From: DASUNP01 sp035249305
Lineage (GTDB): Bacteria; Acidobacteriota; Blastocatellia; UBA7656
Direction of reading: 5' to 3'
Assembly (NCBI GenBank): GCA_035249305.1
Contig: DATFGQ010000114.1
Coordinates: forward strand, 1-64,000
Length of the DNA stretch: 64,000 nt
Below are positions 50,076 to 61,260 of this stretch, in pieces. The translations under genes were made by a program, and so were the position numbers. Below the pieces are notes generated by a model, which was not told where the DNA came from, ran no database searches, and worked only from the letters and a program-made list of their open reading frames with translations. Positions within the stretch are counted from its first letter, which is position 1. The number at the start of each line of letters is the position of its first letter.

Positions 50076-52007
50076 TTACGTGCGCGCTCGCGCCTCAGTC
50101 AAGCGCGCCAGGTCTTTGGCCCCGCCGATCGGCAGCTTTACCGTAAAGCTCGCGCCGTAACCTTCCCCGGCGCTTTGCGCTTCGACCGCGCCGCCGTGCA
50201 GCTCTACCAACTGGCGCACTATCGCGAGCCCCAGCCCCAGCCCCGTGTGGACTCTGTTGTAAGAGCTGTCGGCTTGCCGGAACCGATCAAAGACGTACGG
50301 AAGAAACTCCCGGCTGATACCGCGGCCGTTGTCGCTCACGATGATCTCCATTTGCGAATCAACCCTCTCAAGCTTGACCTGCGCGGCCCCGCCCTTATCG
50401 GTGAACTTCACGGCGTTCGATAAGAGGTTCCAGACGACCTGTTGTAAGCGAACCGGGTCGCCCGAAATGGGGACCGCGCGCGGGTCGAGTATTACTCCGA
50501 GGCTGATCTCTTTAGCGTCCGCCGCGGGGCGTATCGCCTCGACCGCGTCTTGAATGACGGCCGTCAGATCGACCGGCTGCACGTCCAACCGCATGCGGCC
50601 CGTGATTATGCGCGACACGTCGAGCAGGTCTTCGATCAGCTCGGCCTGCGCCCGCGCGTTGCGCTCGATGGCTTCCCGAGCCTGAGCGGCCGTCTCGCGG
50701 TCGTCGGGGTATTTTTGCATTATCCCCGCCCAGCCGAGTATCGCGTTCAAGGGCGTTCGCAGCTCGTGAGAGACGGTCGCGAGAAACTCGTCTTTCATGC
50801 GGTTGGCCTCCTCGGCCTGCTCGCGCGCCGCCTGCTCTCTGTGCAACAACTCGGCGCTGAGGTTTGTCGCCTGCTCCGCCTCGCGGCGTGCCGACTGCTC
50901 GCGCGCGAGCAGCTCTTCGCGCTCCTTCTCCGACCGCTTGCGCTCGGTTATGTCGCGCGCGATGGCCGACGCGCCTGTGACCTCGCCCGCGCTGTTTCTG
51001 ATAGGCGAGACGGTCAAAGAGACGTCGATTACAGTGCCGTCCTTGTGCGTGCGCTGAGTCTCGTAATGCTCGACGTGCGCGCCGCGGTTGAGCTTCGTCA
51101 TAATCTCCGGGAAATCGTCGGCCCGGTTGGGCGGCATCAGCATCGATATGGGACGCCCCTTCACCTCTTCGGCCGTGTAGCCGTAGAGCCGTTCCGCGCC
51201 TTTATTCCAGCTTACGATCGTCCCTTGCAGCGTCTTGCTGATGATCGCGTCGTCGGACGACTCCACGATCGAAGCCATCCGAAACCTTGTCTCTTCGGCC
51301 TTCTTCTCTTCGGTGATGTCGCGGAAGACCAGTATGACGCCAGTCACCTTGCCGCCGGGAGTTTTGATGGGAGCGCCGCTGTCGGCGATGGGGATCTCTC
51401 TGCCATCTCGCGCGACGAGAATGGTGTGATTAGCCAATCCTACAACGGTCCCTTCCCGCAGGACCTTCGTGACGGGGCTCTCGACAGGCTCGCGCGTAGT
51501 CTCGTTGATTATCTTGAAGACATCGCCGAGCGGCTTATTCATAGCCTCGGCCATCGTCCAGCCCGTCAGCGCCTCGGCCGTCGGGTTGATAAAGTTGACG
51601 CAGCCTTTGATGTCTGTCGCGATAACGGCGTCGCCGATGCTTGAGAGCGCTACGCGGAGCCACTCACGCTGCTGTTGGAGCCGCCGCTCCGCGTTTCTGC
51701 GCGAGCTTACGAACCATATCAGGCTCACGAACAGGACCAGGCGGTTTAAGGACTGGAACGCGAGCCTCCAGGTGAACGGCCAGCCGGTTAAGAGAAGAAT
51801 GGTTATTTCAAACAGTGCGACCAGCACAAGCCCCGGCCACCTTCCCGCGAACCAGGCCGTGACGATCATCAGCGCGATGATCAAAGTGGTGAGGTCGAGC
51901 CTGAACGAGAAGAGTTGCTGGAATCCGTATGAAATCAGCAGTATCAGCCCGTAGATTACGACCGGCAGTGCGTAACGCAGCGCGGCTGACCGTACCTCTT
52001 TAGACAT
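50076..52007 (-). CDS. PAS-domain hybrid-free sensor histidine kinase
   Basis: 643 residues. The N-terminal part has about four membrane helices of DUF4118/KdpD type (LTTLIIALMIVTAWFAGRWPG). Two PAS domains follow (VNFINPTAEALTGWTM at about 140; VSWNKGAERLYGYTAEEV at about 265) with PAC segments, a coiled coil, HisKA with SHELRTPLNAILGW (H near 414), then HATPase_c (VWNLLSNAVKFTDKGG, DNGRGI, GLGLGLAIVRQLVELHGG). No receiver domain and no adjacent response regulator gene. Signals are probably redox or small ligands sensed by PAS, but no cofactor residue is evident. Confidence 0.92.
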   Translation of the reverse strand: MSKEVRSAALRYALPVVIYGLILLISYGFQQLFSFRLDLTTLIIALMIVTAWFAGRWPGLVLVALFEITILLLTGWPFTWRLAFQSLNRLVLFVSLIWFVSSRRNAERRLQQQREWLRVALSSIGDAVIATDIKGCVNFINPTAEALTGWTMAEAMNKPLGDVFKIINETTREPVESPVTKVLREGTVVGLANHTILVARDGREIPIADSGAPIKTPGGKVTGVILVFRDITEEKKAEETRFRMASIVESSDDAIISKTLQGTIVSWNKGAERLYGYTAEEVKGRPISMLMPPNRADDFPEIMTKLNRGAHVEHYETQRTHKDGTVIDVSLTVSPIRNSAGEVTGASAIARDITERKRSEKEREELLAREQSARREAEQATNLSAELLHREQAAREQAEEANRMKDEFLATVSHELRTPLNAILGWAGIMQKYPDDRETAAQAREAIERNARAQAELIEDLLDVSRIITGRMRLDVQPVDLTAVIQDAVEAIRPAADAKEISLGVILDPRAVPISGDPVRLQQVVWNLLSNAVKFTDKGGAAQVKLERVDSQMEIIVSDNGRGISREFLPYVFDRFRQADSSYNRVHTGLGLGLAIVRQLVELHGGAVEAQSAGEGYGASFTVKLPIGGAKDLARLTEARART

Positions 52008-52088
52008 GGAGGAGTCCCGTCAAAAAGGATCGTAAAAAGCAAATCTCACAAGCGTCCGAGAGATTGTTATTAGGTTTCTCTTCCTGAG

Positions 52089-52943
52089 TCAAGCCTGAAG
52101 ATTTGTGAGCCGCTCGCTCACCTGCCAGAGCCGGCCGGCGATAGCTTCGTCATAAGATTCAGGCGAAGAGCGGACGGCCCGCCTGTCGTCGAAATACTTT
52201 CCCGTGATGCCTTCGACTTCGGGGGAACTGGCGAGGTAGATAGAAGTCTCCGCGCCGCGCCTGGGGCTTTTCAAAAAGAGCTTAGCCGCCGCGCCTACAA
52301 CGCCCGAGATGTCTCTGAAGATGTTCGTAGCGATAACGCCTGGGTGAAGGCAATTGACTGTAACGCCCGTGCCTTCTAGTCGGCGAGCCAGCTCGTAGGT
52401 GAATAAGACATTGGCGAGCTTCGACTGGCCGTAGGCGCGCATCGAGCTGTAAGAGCGTTCGCTTTGCAGGTCATTAAAATCTATCGTAGCCGATTTATGA
52501 ACAGTCGAAGAGACATTGACTATGCGAGCGGGCGCGGACTTATTTATCAGATCGAGCAGCAGATTGGTCAGAAGAAAGTAAGCGAGATGATTTATAGCGA
52601 AAGTAGCTTCAAGGCCGTCTTCGGTCACACGGCGGCGCGTGAGTATCACGCCGGCATTGTTGACGAGCACGTCCAAGCGATCATGTTTCTGCTTGAACTC
52701 TTCGGCGAGCTTACGAATCTGGGTTTGTGAAGATAGATCACAAATCATAAGCTCTACAGAGGGATTATCACTTTTCGATTTAATCTCTTCGAGCGCCGCC
52801 CTCCCTCGATCATTATCGCGACAGACAATAACGAGGTTAGCCTTCATACGCGCTAATGCCAGAGCCGTCTCTTTACCAATACCCGAGTTCGCGCCTGTGA
52901 CTAGAGCGACCTTGCCGGTCATGTTGATATTTTGATCTGTCAT
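52089..52943 (-). CDS. Short-chain dehydrogenase/reductase (retinol dehydrogenase-like)
   Basis: 284 residues from the ATG at 52943; the frame stays open upstream, but that part lies over the divergent Roco gene. Classical SDR: TGANSGIGKETA (NAD(P) loop), CDLSS, VNNAGV, catalytic YGQSKLANVLF (Tyr-x3-Lys), and NCLHPGVIATNIFRD. The set resembles the RDH11/WWOX-like SDR group acting on lipophilic carbonyls. NADP preference is suggested by the CRDNDRGR region after beta2. Substrate unknown. Divergent from the second Roco gene. Confidence 0.9.
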   Translation of the reverse strand: MTDQNINMTGKVALVTGANSGIGKETALALARMKANLVIVCRDNDRGRAALEEIKSKSDNPSVELMICDLSSQTQIRKLAEEFKQKHDRLDVLVNNAGVILTRRRVTEDGLEATFAINHLAYFLLTNLLLDLINKSAPARIVNVSSTVHKSATIDFNDLQSERSYSSMRAYGQSKLANVLFTYELARRLEGTGVTVNCLHPGVIATNIFRDISGVVGAAAKLFLKSPRRGAETSIYLASSPEVEGITGKYFDDRRAVRSSPESYDEAIAGRLWQVSERLTNLQA

Positions 52944-53025
52944 CTTGTTTTGGGATAATAGAACACAATCAAAAAGATATGCAATAATTGCCACCGCACT
53001 CCGCGCAGGAGGATTTGATAGATTC

Positions 53026-55950
53026 ATGCCAAAGAAAAAACGAGAGAGTACGCGATCCAGTAAAATTGGCGACCAACAGGAGGAGGGGCTACCGCCGGGC
53101 GTGAAGCTGCTCCGCACACTCGAAGGGCACGAGGACCTCGTCCTGAGCGTGGCGTTCGACCCGTCGGGCAGGATGCTGGCCAGCAGCAGCAGTGACCAAA
53201 CGGTGAGGTTGTGGGACGCGGCCAGCGGCAGGCTGCTCCGCACACTCATAGGCCACGAGAGCGCTGTCTATTGCGTGGCGTTCGACCCGACGGGGCAAAT
53301 CTTGGCAAGCGGGAGCCACGACGACACGGTTAGGCTGTGGGACGTGACCACCGGCAAGCCCCTCCGCACACTCGGAGGGCACACGAACATCGTCGTGACC
53401 ATGGCGTTCGACCCGTCGGGCAGGATGCTGGCCAGCGGTAGCGGTGACAATACAGTGAAGCTGTGGGGCGTGCCTAGCGGCAAGCTGCTCCGCACACTCG
53501 AAGGGCACACCCACGACGTAGATGGGGCTACCTTCTCCGTGGACGGGCGACTTCTTGCCTCAAAGAGTTTTGATGGGACCGTACGCCTTTGGAGTTGTGA
53601 GACTTGGGAAACAATTGCTATCCTGCCAGAGCCGCGTGCAGATAGGCTGTGGACTCCTGGCCTTGCATTCCATCCCACATTGCCGTTGCTGGCCTCGGTT
53701 GGTTCGAAAAAAGATGCTAAGGAGGAAGAATTGTCTAGGGCAATTCACCTCTGGGAGTTAGAACTCGATGTGCTCCTAAGCAAGAGGTCTGTGTCTCTGG
53801 CTCAGGCAGTGCACCACACTACAGCCAAAATTGTCCTGGTGGGCGATTCGGGTGTGGGGAAGACAGGGCTGGGCTGGCGACTGGCGCATGGCGAGTACAA
53901 GGAACATTCTTCCACACACGGACAGCAGTTTTGGGTTCTTGATCAAGTCAGCACGCGTCGTGAGGATGACACGGAATGCGAAGCGATTCTGTGGGATTTG
54001 GCCGGTCAGCCTGACTATCGCCTGACTCACGCATTGTTTCTCGATGACGCGGACCTCGCGCTTATCCTCTTCGATCCTACCGATAGCCGCGACCCGCTGC
54101 ACGGTGTTGAGTTCTGGTTGAAACAACTTAAATCAGGACAGCCGAAATCAACTGACATTCAAGGTTGCTGTCCTACCATTCTGGTCGGCGCGCGCGCTGA
54201 TCGCGGCGAGGCGCGATTGACTCAAGAAGAACTTGACGAATTCTGTAGTCATCGCGGTATAAGTGGCGGCTATCTAGCCACCAGTGCCAAAGAAGAAATC
54301 GGATTGGACGAGTTGCTACGGCGGATGAAAGATCAAATTCCTTGGGACCAGAAGGCCACCACAGTCACAACAGTTACTTTCAAACGAATCAAGGACTATG
54401 TGCTGGGGTTGAAAGAGAATCCTGAACGGAAACACGTGATCGTTAACCCGCAGGAGTTGCGCAAGCGCCTGGAAGAAACCGATCCAGAGTGGGAGTTCAC
54501 CGACGCCGAGATGATGACCGCCGTGAAGCACCTCTCTAACTATGGATACGTGCGAGTGCTGCGGACTTCGAAAGGTGAAGAGCGCATCTTGCTCGCGCCG
54601 GAACTGCTCAACAATCTAGCGGCGTCATTCGTTCTCGAAGCGCGGCGCAACCCAAAGGGCCTGGGCTCGCTCGAAGAGAAGAGGCTGCTGGCGGGCGAAT
54701 ACTCGTTCCGCGAGCTAGAGAATCTTTCCGAAGAGGAGCAGAACACTCTCTTAGACTCGGCGACGTTGCTATTTCTCGAACACAACATCTGTTTCCGCGA
54801 GACAGACCCGCTTAGCGTAAAGTCTTATCTGGTATTCCCCGAGCTGATAAATCTGAAGAAGCCTGTTCTAAAGAACGAACAACAGACCGAAGACGGCGTG
54901 GCCTACACGGTGAGCGGCGCGATCGAGAATGTCTATGCTTCGCTCGTGGTTCTGCTCGGATACACGCAAACCTTCACACGCACAGATCAATGGCGTAACC
55001 AGGCTCGGTATGAAGTGGGTGACGGCTTGATCAGCGGTTTCCGGCAGGACGGAGAACGTGAAGGCGAATTGGATCTTGTGCTCTATTTCGGCCAGAATGT
55101 GGGCAAGCCTGTGCGGACGCTGTTTCAGGGTCTGTTCGAGAGTTTCCTGGCCCGACGTAATTTGAGCGTCTTCCGCTACGAGCCTGTTATCTGCGCCAAG
55201 TGCCATCAACCGCTCGACCGTGCGGTAGTGCGCGACCGCTTGCGTAGCGGGAAGGATTTCGCGTTTTGCCCGGAGTGTAGCGAAAAGCTCACGCTGCCGA
55301 AGGCCGATGAGCCAATCCAGTTGACGCAGGATGAGCAGCGCAAGGTGGATAAACAACGATGGTTCGCCGATCACCGGACACGCTTCGAGCAAGCAGTCTT
55401 TCAGTTGATGTCCTACGTCGATAACGAGAATCTCAACCGACCAGAGTGCTTCATCAGCTATGCCTGGGGCGACAAAGACCAGGAGCGCTGGGTGGAGCGC
55501 AATCTGGCTACAGACATACAAAAAGCCGGCATCATTGTCTTGCTGGATCGATGGGAGAATGCGCGCGTGGGGGCAAGCGTGTCGCGCTTCATTGAGCAAA
55601 TTGAAAAGAGCAGTCACATCATTGTCGTCGGCACGCCGCTATACCGTAAAAAATATGAGAACAAGGACACGAACACTGGCTATGTAGTCGCGGCTGAGAC
55701 AGACTTGATTTCGAGCCGGATGCTCGGCACAGAAGCTGAAAAGGAGACTGTTCTGCCGGTCTTGCTCGACGGAGATGAAAAGAAATCTCTACCACCTCTG
55801 TTGCAGCGTCGCGTGTACGCCGACTTCCGAAATGACCGAGATTATTTCACTACGGCATTTGACTTGATCCTTGATCTGTACGGGATTCCGCATCGACACC
55901 AGGCAGTGGCTGACCTGCGCGAGTCGCTCACTGATCGGGAAATGCGCTAG
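53026..55950 (+). CDS. Roco-type protein: WD40, Roc GTPase, COR-like, zinc ribbon, SEFIR/TIR
   Basis: 974 residues from the ATG whose product (MPKKKRES) aligns with the paralogue's MSKKRRK start; a TTG upstream is less likely. At least four WD40 units (from about residue 28) repeat with an exact 42-residue period. Then GDSGVGKT (about 273-280), ILWDLAGQ, VGARADRG and a COR-like part (AEMMTAVKHLSNYGYVRVL; ENVYASLVVLLGYTQ). The CAKCH...CPEC zinc ribbon is near 723-748. A full TIR/SEFIR domain lies from about 806 (CFISYAWGDKDQERW, RFIEQIEKSSHIIVVGTPLY, VVAAETDL). The AAE glutamate is the likely NADase/catalytic position; this is inference. A short AT-richer stretch separates WD40 and Roc. Confidence 0.87.
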   Translation: MPKKKRESTRSSKIGDQQEEGLPPGVKLLRTLEGHEDLVLSVAFDPSGRMLASSSSDQTVRLWDAASGRLLRTLIGHESAVYCVAFDPTGQILASGSHDDTVRLWDVTTGKPLRTLGGHTNIVVTMAFDPSGRMLASGSGDNTVKLWGVPSGKLLRTLEGHTHDVDGATFSVDGRLLASKSFDGTVRLWSCETWETIAILPEPRADRLWTPGLAFHPTLPLLASVGSKKDAKEEELSRAIHLWELELDVLLSKRSVSLAQAVHHTTAKIVLVGDSGVGKTGLGWRLAHGEYKEHSSTHGQQFWVLDQVSTRREDDTECEAILWDLAGQPDYRLTHALFLDDADLALILFDPTDSRDPLHGVEFWLKQLKSGQPKSTDIQGCCPTILVGARADRGEARLTQEELDEFCSHRGISGGYLATSAKEEIGLDELLRRMKDQIPWDQKATTVTTVTFKRIKDYVLGLKENPERKHVIVNPQELRKRLEETDPEWEFTDAEMMTAVKHLSNYGYVRVLRTSKGEERILLAPELLNNLAASFVLEARRNPKGLGSLEEKRLLAGEYSFRELENLSEEEQNTLLDSATLLFLEHNICFRETDPLSVKSYLVFPELINLKKPVLKNEQQTEDGVAYTVSGAIENVYASLVVLLGYTQTFTRTDQWRNQARYEVGDGLISGFRQDGEREGELDLVLYFGQNVGKPVRTLFQGLFESFLARRNLSVFRYEPVICAKCHQPLDRAVVRDRLRSGKDFAFCPECSEKLTLPKADEPIQLTQDEQRKVDKQRWFADHRTRFEQAVFQLMSYVDNENLNRPECFISYAWGDKDQERWVERNLATDIQKAGIIVLLDRWENARVGASVSRFIEQIEKSSHIIVVGTPLYRKKYENKDTNTGYVVAAETDLISSRMLGTEAEKETVLPVLLDGDEKKSLPPLLQRRVYADFRNDRDYFTTAFDLILDLYGIPHRHQAVADLRESLTDREMR
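53107..53526 (+). repeat. 126-bp tandem repeats encoding WD40 blades
   Basis: The string CTCCGCACACTC recurs at a spacing of exactly 126 bases, with unit starts at 53107, 53233, 53359 and 53485. Long stretches within the units are nearly identical at DNA level (GCGTTCGACCCGTCGGGC and similar). This points to recent internal duplication or conversion of blades, and so to a fast-changing sensor surface. Confidence 0.85.
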
Positions 55951-55958
55951 TTTTCTCA

Positions 55959-57905
55959 CTAGCCCCGCGGAAAATTCTCGAACCGGCTGACGACTTCGGG
56001 GTCGGGCTCAACGTCGGCTTCAAACCCGAAGACACGGGAATAAAAATAGAGCTCGCCGTCTAAAGATTTCTTTATGTTTTCCGCTTTGCGAAAGCCGTGC
56101 TGCTCGCCTTCGAACGGGACGTAGGCGACCGGAATGCCCTTCGCCTTCAGCGCCTCGTACATCATTTCGGATTGATTGGGCGGGACGACCTTGTCTTCTA
56201 ACCCCTGGAACAGAATGATCGGGCACGACAACCGCTCCGTGAAATGAATCGGGGACCGCTCTTTGTACAAGTCCTGGCGTTGCGGGTAGGGGCCGATCAG
56301 GTTCGTGTTGTAGCGCGATTCGAACTTGTGGCAATCCTCTTCAAGCGCTTCGAGGTCGCTGATGCCGTAATAGCTCGCGCCCGCTTTGAACTCGTCTCTA
56401 AAGGTCAGCGCCGCAAGCGTCGTATAACCGCCCGCGCTGCCGCCTCGTATTATCAGCCTGTCGCCGTCGGCAAGCCCGCGCTCGACCAGGAAGCGCGCGC
56501 CGTTGACGCAATCATCCACGTCGACTATGCCCCACTGCCCGTTGAGTCGCTCGCGGTAGGCGCGGCCGTAGCCCGTGCTCCCGCCGTAGTTCACGTCAAG
56601 CACGGCGATGCCGCGGCTCGTCCAGTATTGAATGCTCAGCTTGAGCGTCATCGTCGCCGCGCTCGTAGGCCCGCCGTGGCTCATCACTAAAAGCGGCGGG
56701 CGCTCGCCTTCGGGCGCGGTGAAATCGCGGTTCTTTGGCGCGTAATAAAAGCCATGCGCCGTCAGGTTGTTCTCGGTCGGGAACTCTATGGGCTCGGCTA
56801 TCGACAGGTAATCTTCGTCAACCCGAATCTCCGTCGACCGCCTCAGCACGTCGAGCTTGCCCGAAGCAATGTCGAGGTGAACTATGGCGAGCGGGTCGGT
56901 CGGCGAGCCCCCGCAAAAGATCACGCGCCCGGCCCGCGCCCGCACGTTGTTTATCTCGGTGTACGGCGTTTCGATCCGGTCAAGCGCGCGACTCTTTGTG
57001 TCGAGGGCGGCCAGTCGCCACCTGCCCTCTTCGTTGAGTGCGCAGATGATTCGAGACGCCGACTCGAACGCGTAAGTCGACATGCGAAAGCCCCACTGCG
57101 GCGCGCCGAACTCGGCCTTCAACTCCGTGAGAGCTTCCGCGCGATCATCCTTCTGGCGGTAGAGATTCCACCAGCCCGTCCGGTCGGAGACGAAATAGAG
57201 CGCACCATCCGGCGACCACTCGGGCTGAAAGATCGATTCGTTCTCTCCGCCCGCTACGAGCACGGGGCTTTCGAGCGAGCCGTCTTCATTCAAGCCCGCG
57301 ACCCAGAGTTCCGTCCCCTCCCACGGCATGCGCGGGTGGTTCCACGTGAGCCAGCACAGCCGCTTGCCGTCCGGGCTTATCCGCGGCGTGGAATAAAAGT
57401 CGTTGCCGGAGACTATCACTTCGCTCCGGCCAGTCTCCAGGCTAATCGCGACGAGCGTGTTGATGGCGTCGCGGCTCTCCGTGGTGTGATCTTCGCGCAC
57501 CGCGATGATGCGGTCCCTGGCGCGGTCGATCACGCCGTCGGCGTAATACATCCGCTCGTCAATAGTCAGAGGCTCGGGCTGAGAGTCTCTCGTCTGTCGG
57601 TACAGGCGCTGGTCGACGAAGTTTGAAAAGTAGACCGCGCCCTCGCTCACGATGTAAGCGCCGCCGCCGTATTCGTGGACCCGCGTGCGTGCGTTGAACC
57701 CTGGCGGCGTCACGTCGGAAGTATTTCCGTCCGCGGTCCGTCGCACGATCACGTTGCGCCCGCCTTCCGAGGGGCGAGACTCGATCCAGTAGATCTCTTC
57801 GCCGTCAATCGCGAGCTCGCCCAGCCCGACCGTGCCCGAAACGATCAGGTCGGACGTGACGGGCGACTTCCAAGAACCGTACGGGGACACTATCTTTTCA
57901 CTCAT
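55959..57905 (-). CDS. S9-family prolyl oligopeptidase-type serine peptidase
   Basis: 648 residues. An N-terminal beta-propeller (for example SPDGKRLCWLTWNHPRMPWEG) precedes an alpha/beta-hydrolase domain from about residue 390. The nucleophile elbow is GGSAGG (RGGSAGGYTTLA), the acid lies in the LEDKVVPPNQ region and the histidine in GEQHGFRKAEN. Without a signal peptide it is probably cytoplasmic, like acylaminoacyl- or dipeptidyl-peptidases. It is 18 bases downstream of the YdjC-like deacetylase gene, so cotranscription is likely. Confidence 0.92.
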   Translation of the reverse strand: MSEKIVSPYGSWKSPVTSDLIVSGTVGLGELAIDGEEIYWIESRPSEGGRNVIVRRTADGNTSDVTPPGFNARTRVHEYGGGAYIVSEGAVYFSNFVDQRLYRQTRDSQPEPLTIDERMYYADGVIDRARDRIIAVREDHTTESRDAINTLVAISLETGRSEVIVSGNDFYSTPRISPDGKRLCWLTWNHPRMPWEGTELWVAGLNEDGSLESPVLVAGGENESIFQPEWSPDGALYFVSDRTGWWNLYRQKDDRAEALTELKAEFGAPQWGFRMSTYAFESASRIICALNEEGRWRLAALDTKSRALDRIETPYTEINNVRARAGRVIFCGGSPTDPLAIVHLDIASGKLDVLRRSTEIRVDEDYLSIAEPIEFPTENNLTAHGFYYAPKNRDFTAPEGERPPLLVMSHGGPTSAATMTLKLSIQYWTSRGIAVLDVNYGGSTGYGRAYRERLNGQWGIVDVDDCVNGARFLVERGLADGDRLIIRGGSAGGYTTLAALTFRDEFKAGASYYGISDLEALEEDCHKFESRYNTNLIGPYPQRQDLYKERSPIHFTERLSCPIILFQGLEDKVVPPNQSEMMYEALKAKGIPVAYVPFEGEQHGFRKAENIKKSLDGELYFYSRVFGFEADVEPDPEVVSRFENFPRG

Positions 57906-57923
57906 ATCGTTACCACCCGCGAT

Positions 57924-58889
57924 CTATTTGCTTTTGATCTCTTCTTTCTTTTCACCCCGCGCCTTGCGCTGCAAGTCCCGCAGCGCGCGGTAGCCGATCA
58001 GCTTCACGTTCTGAGTTTCGAGCAGTTGACGAATCTCCGTGTCGGTCGTGAAAAGCTCGTGCTCGGCTACGCGGTCGAACCACGATGCGGTGATGTGTTT
58101 GATCTCGTCGCCCGCAAGAGCCGCGTGTATGTAAAGCTCCGTCACTCCGGGCTTGAGGTCTTGCAGCATGCGTTTCCAGTATTTCTTAATTGGCTCGCCG
58201 ACCTTCCGCCCGCCGTGGATCAAGTAGTCCGGATAAACTACGCCGTCCGCGTCGAGCTGCCCGCGCTGGTGACCGCCGCCGCCGGCCGCCAGCACCTCTT
58301 GCGACCCCATCCTCAGCGGCAGGTCGAACTCTTTGGCAAGCCTGCGATAGACCTGAAAGTAACGATCGTCGTATTGCAGCGCGCCCATGTGCGAATCAAG
58401 GTGCGTCACGTCGACGCCCGCCGCGAGGGCTTTCTGAATCTGCGCGCGGGCCTCGATGTAGGCCTGCTCGGGCGACGAGTTCTTATAAACGCTCGCGATG
58501 TCGGGCCAGAGATAGCCTTGCGGGTCGACGAGCCCCGGCACTTCTGTTTTGCTCGCGACAGGCCCCCACTTGTAGTTCTTCCACTCGCTCGTATGCGCCA
58601 GGTGCAGTCCGAAATCTGATTGAGGCTTCGCCTTAGCGTAGGCCGCGATCTCGGGGAACCAGGGGCACGGGACCATTATCGTCGCCGAAGTCGCGAGCCC
58701 GTTTTCGAACGCGTCTATCGCGGCGGCGTTCGCGGCGTGAGAGCCGCCCACGTCGTCGACGTTTATGATCAACAGCTTGTCCGTCGCCTTGAAGCCTAAC
58801 CGCTCGGCCAGCGTCGGCTTCGCGTTCGACTGCGCGAGGAGCAGAGTCGGGAAGATTAATAAGAGTGTCGTCGATAAGATTATTTTCAT
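57924..58889 (-). CDS. Secreted YdjC/ChbG-type carbohydrate deacetylase
   Basis: 321 residues from the ATG at 58889, which is preceded by GGAGG. The signal peptide is MKIILSTTLLLIFPTLLLAQ. The deacetylase core has LLIINVDDVGGSHAANAAA (metal-binding Asp pair), FGLHLAHTSEW and THLDSHMGAL (His metal ligands). ChbG-like enzymes remove acetyl groups from chitooligosaccharides or related sugars; this one would act outside the cytoplasm. The active site appears intact. It is upstream of the S9 peptidase gene in the same transcript. Confidence 0.88.
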   Translation of the reverse strand: MKIILSTTLLLIFPTLLLAQSNAKPTLAERLGFKATDKLLIINVDDVGGSHAANAAAIDAFENGLATSATIMVPCPWFPEIAAYAKAKPQSDFGLHLAHTSEWKNYKWGPVASKTEVPGLVDPQGYLWPDIASVYKNSSPEQAYIEARAQIQKALAAGVDVTHLDSHMGALQYDDRYFQVYRRLAKEFDLPLRMGSQEVLAAGGGGHQRGQLDADGVVYPDYLIHGGRKVGEPIKKYWKRMLQDLKPGVTELYIHAALAGDEIKHITASWFDRVAEHELFTTDTEIRQLLETQNVKLIGYRALRDLQRKARGEKKEEIKSK

Positions 58890-58966
58890 AGCGATACCTC
58901 CAGCCTTTTGCAGTACGTCATAAGGCGATGCGAGCAGATTCACTTTAATATAATGCGGTCGTGCTC

Positions 58967-59003
58967 GACAAAACAAAGGCCGCCGGGCGTTACTCCGGCG
59001 GCC
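58967..59003 (-). terminator. Intrinsic terminator of the Tes-like radical SAM gene
   Basis: Perfect 9-base stem GGCCGCCGG / CCGGCGGCC (58978-58986 and 58995-59003) with an 8-base loop. Read leftward it is followed by TTTGTTTTG, a fair U-tract. It lies 28 bases past the stop of the radical SAM gene. Confidence 0.75.
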
Positions 59004-59030
59004 TCCCTTGTCAATAACCAGCGGCGCAGA

Positions 59031-61124
<2,094 letters not shown>

Positions 61125-61260
61125 ATTTATCATCTCCTCGAAAGTCGCGAAGCTCGCACGCAAATCCCACCAGCTCCGCATCCGTCTCTTTATTTAAGCC
61201 TGCTTGTGAGCCGGAGGCTGAAATTAATATCGAGCATCATGCTCGCCCCCGGCCGAATCT

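Noticed and set aside
52944..53249. N-terminal extension of the SDR on the - strand
   Set aside because: Lies over the WD40 region of the divergent Roco gene and lacks SDR features; the SDR starts at 52943 with its Rossmann motif nearby.
53107..53526. CRISPR-like regular repeats
   Set aside because: The 126-bp periodicity is continuous coding sequence for WD40 blades, with no spacers.
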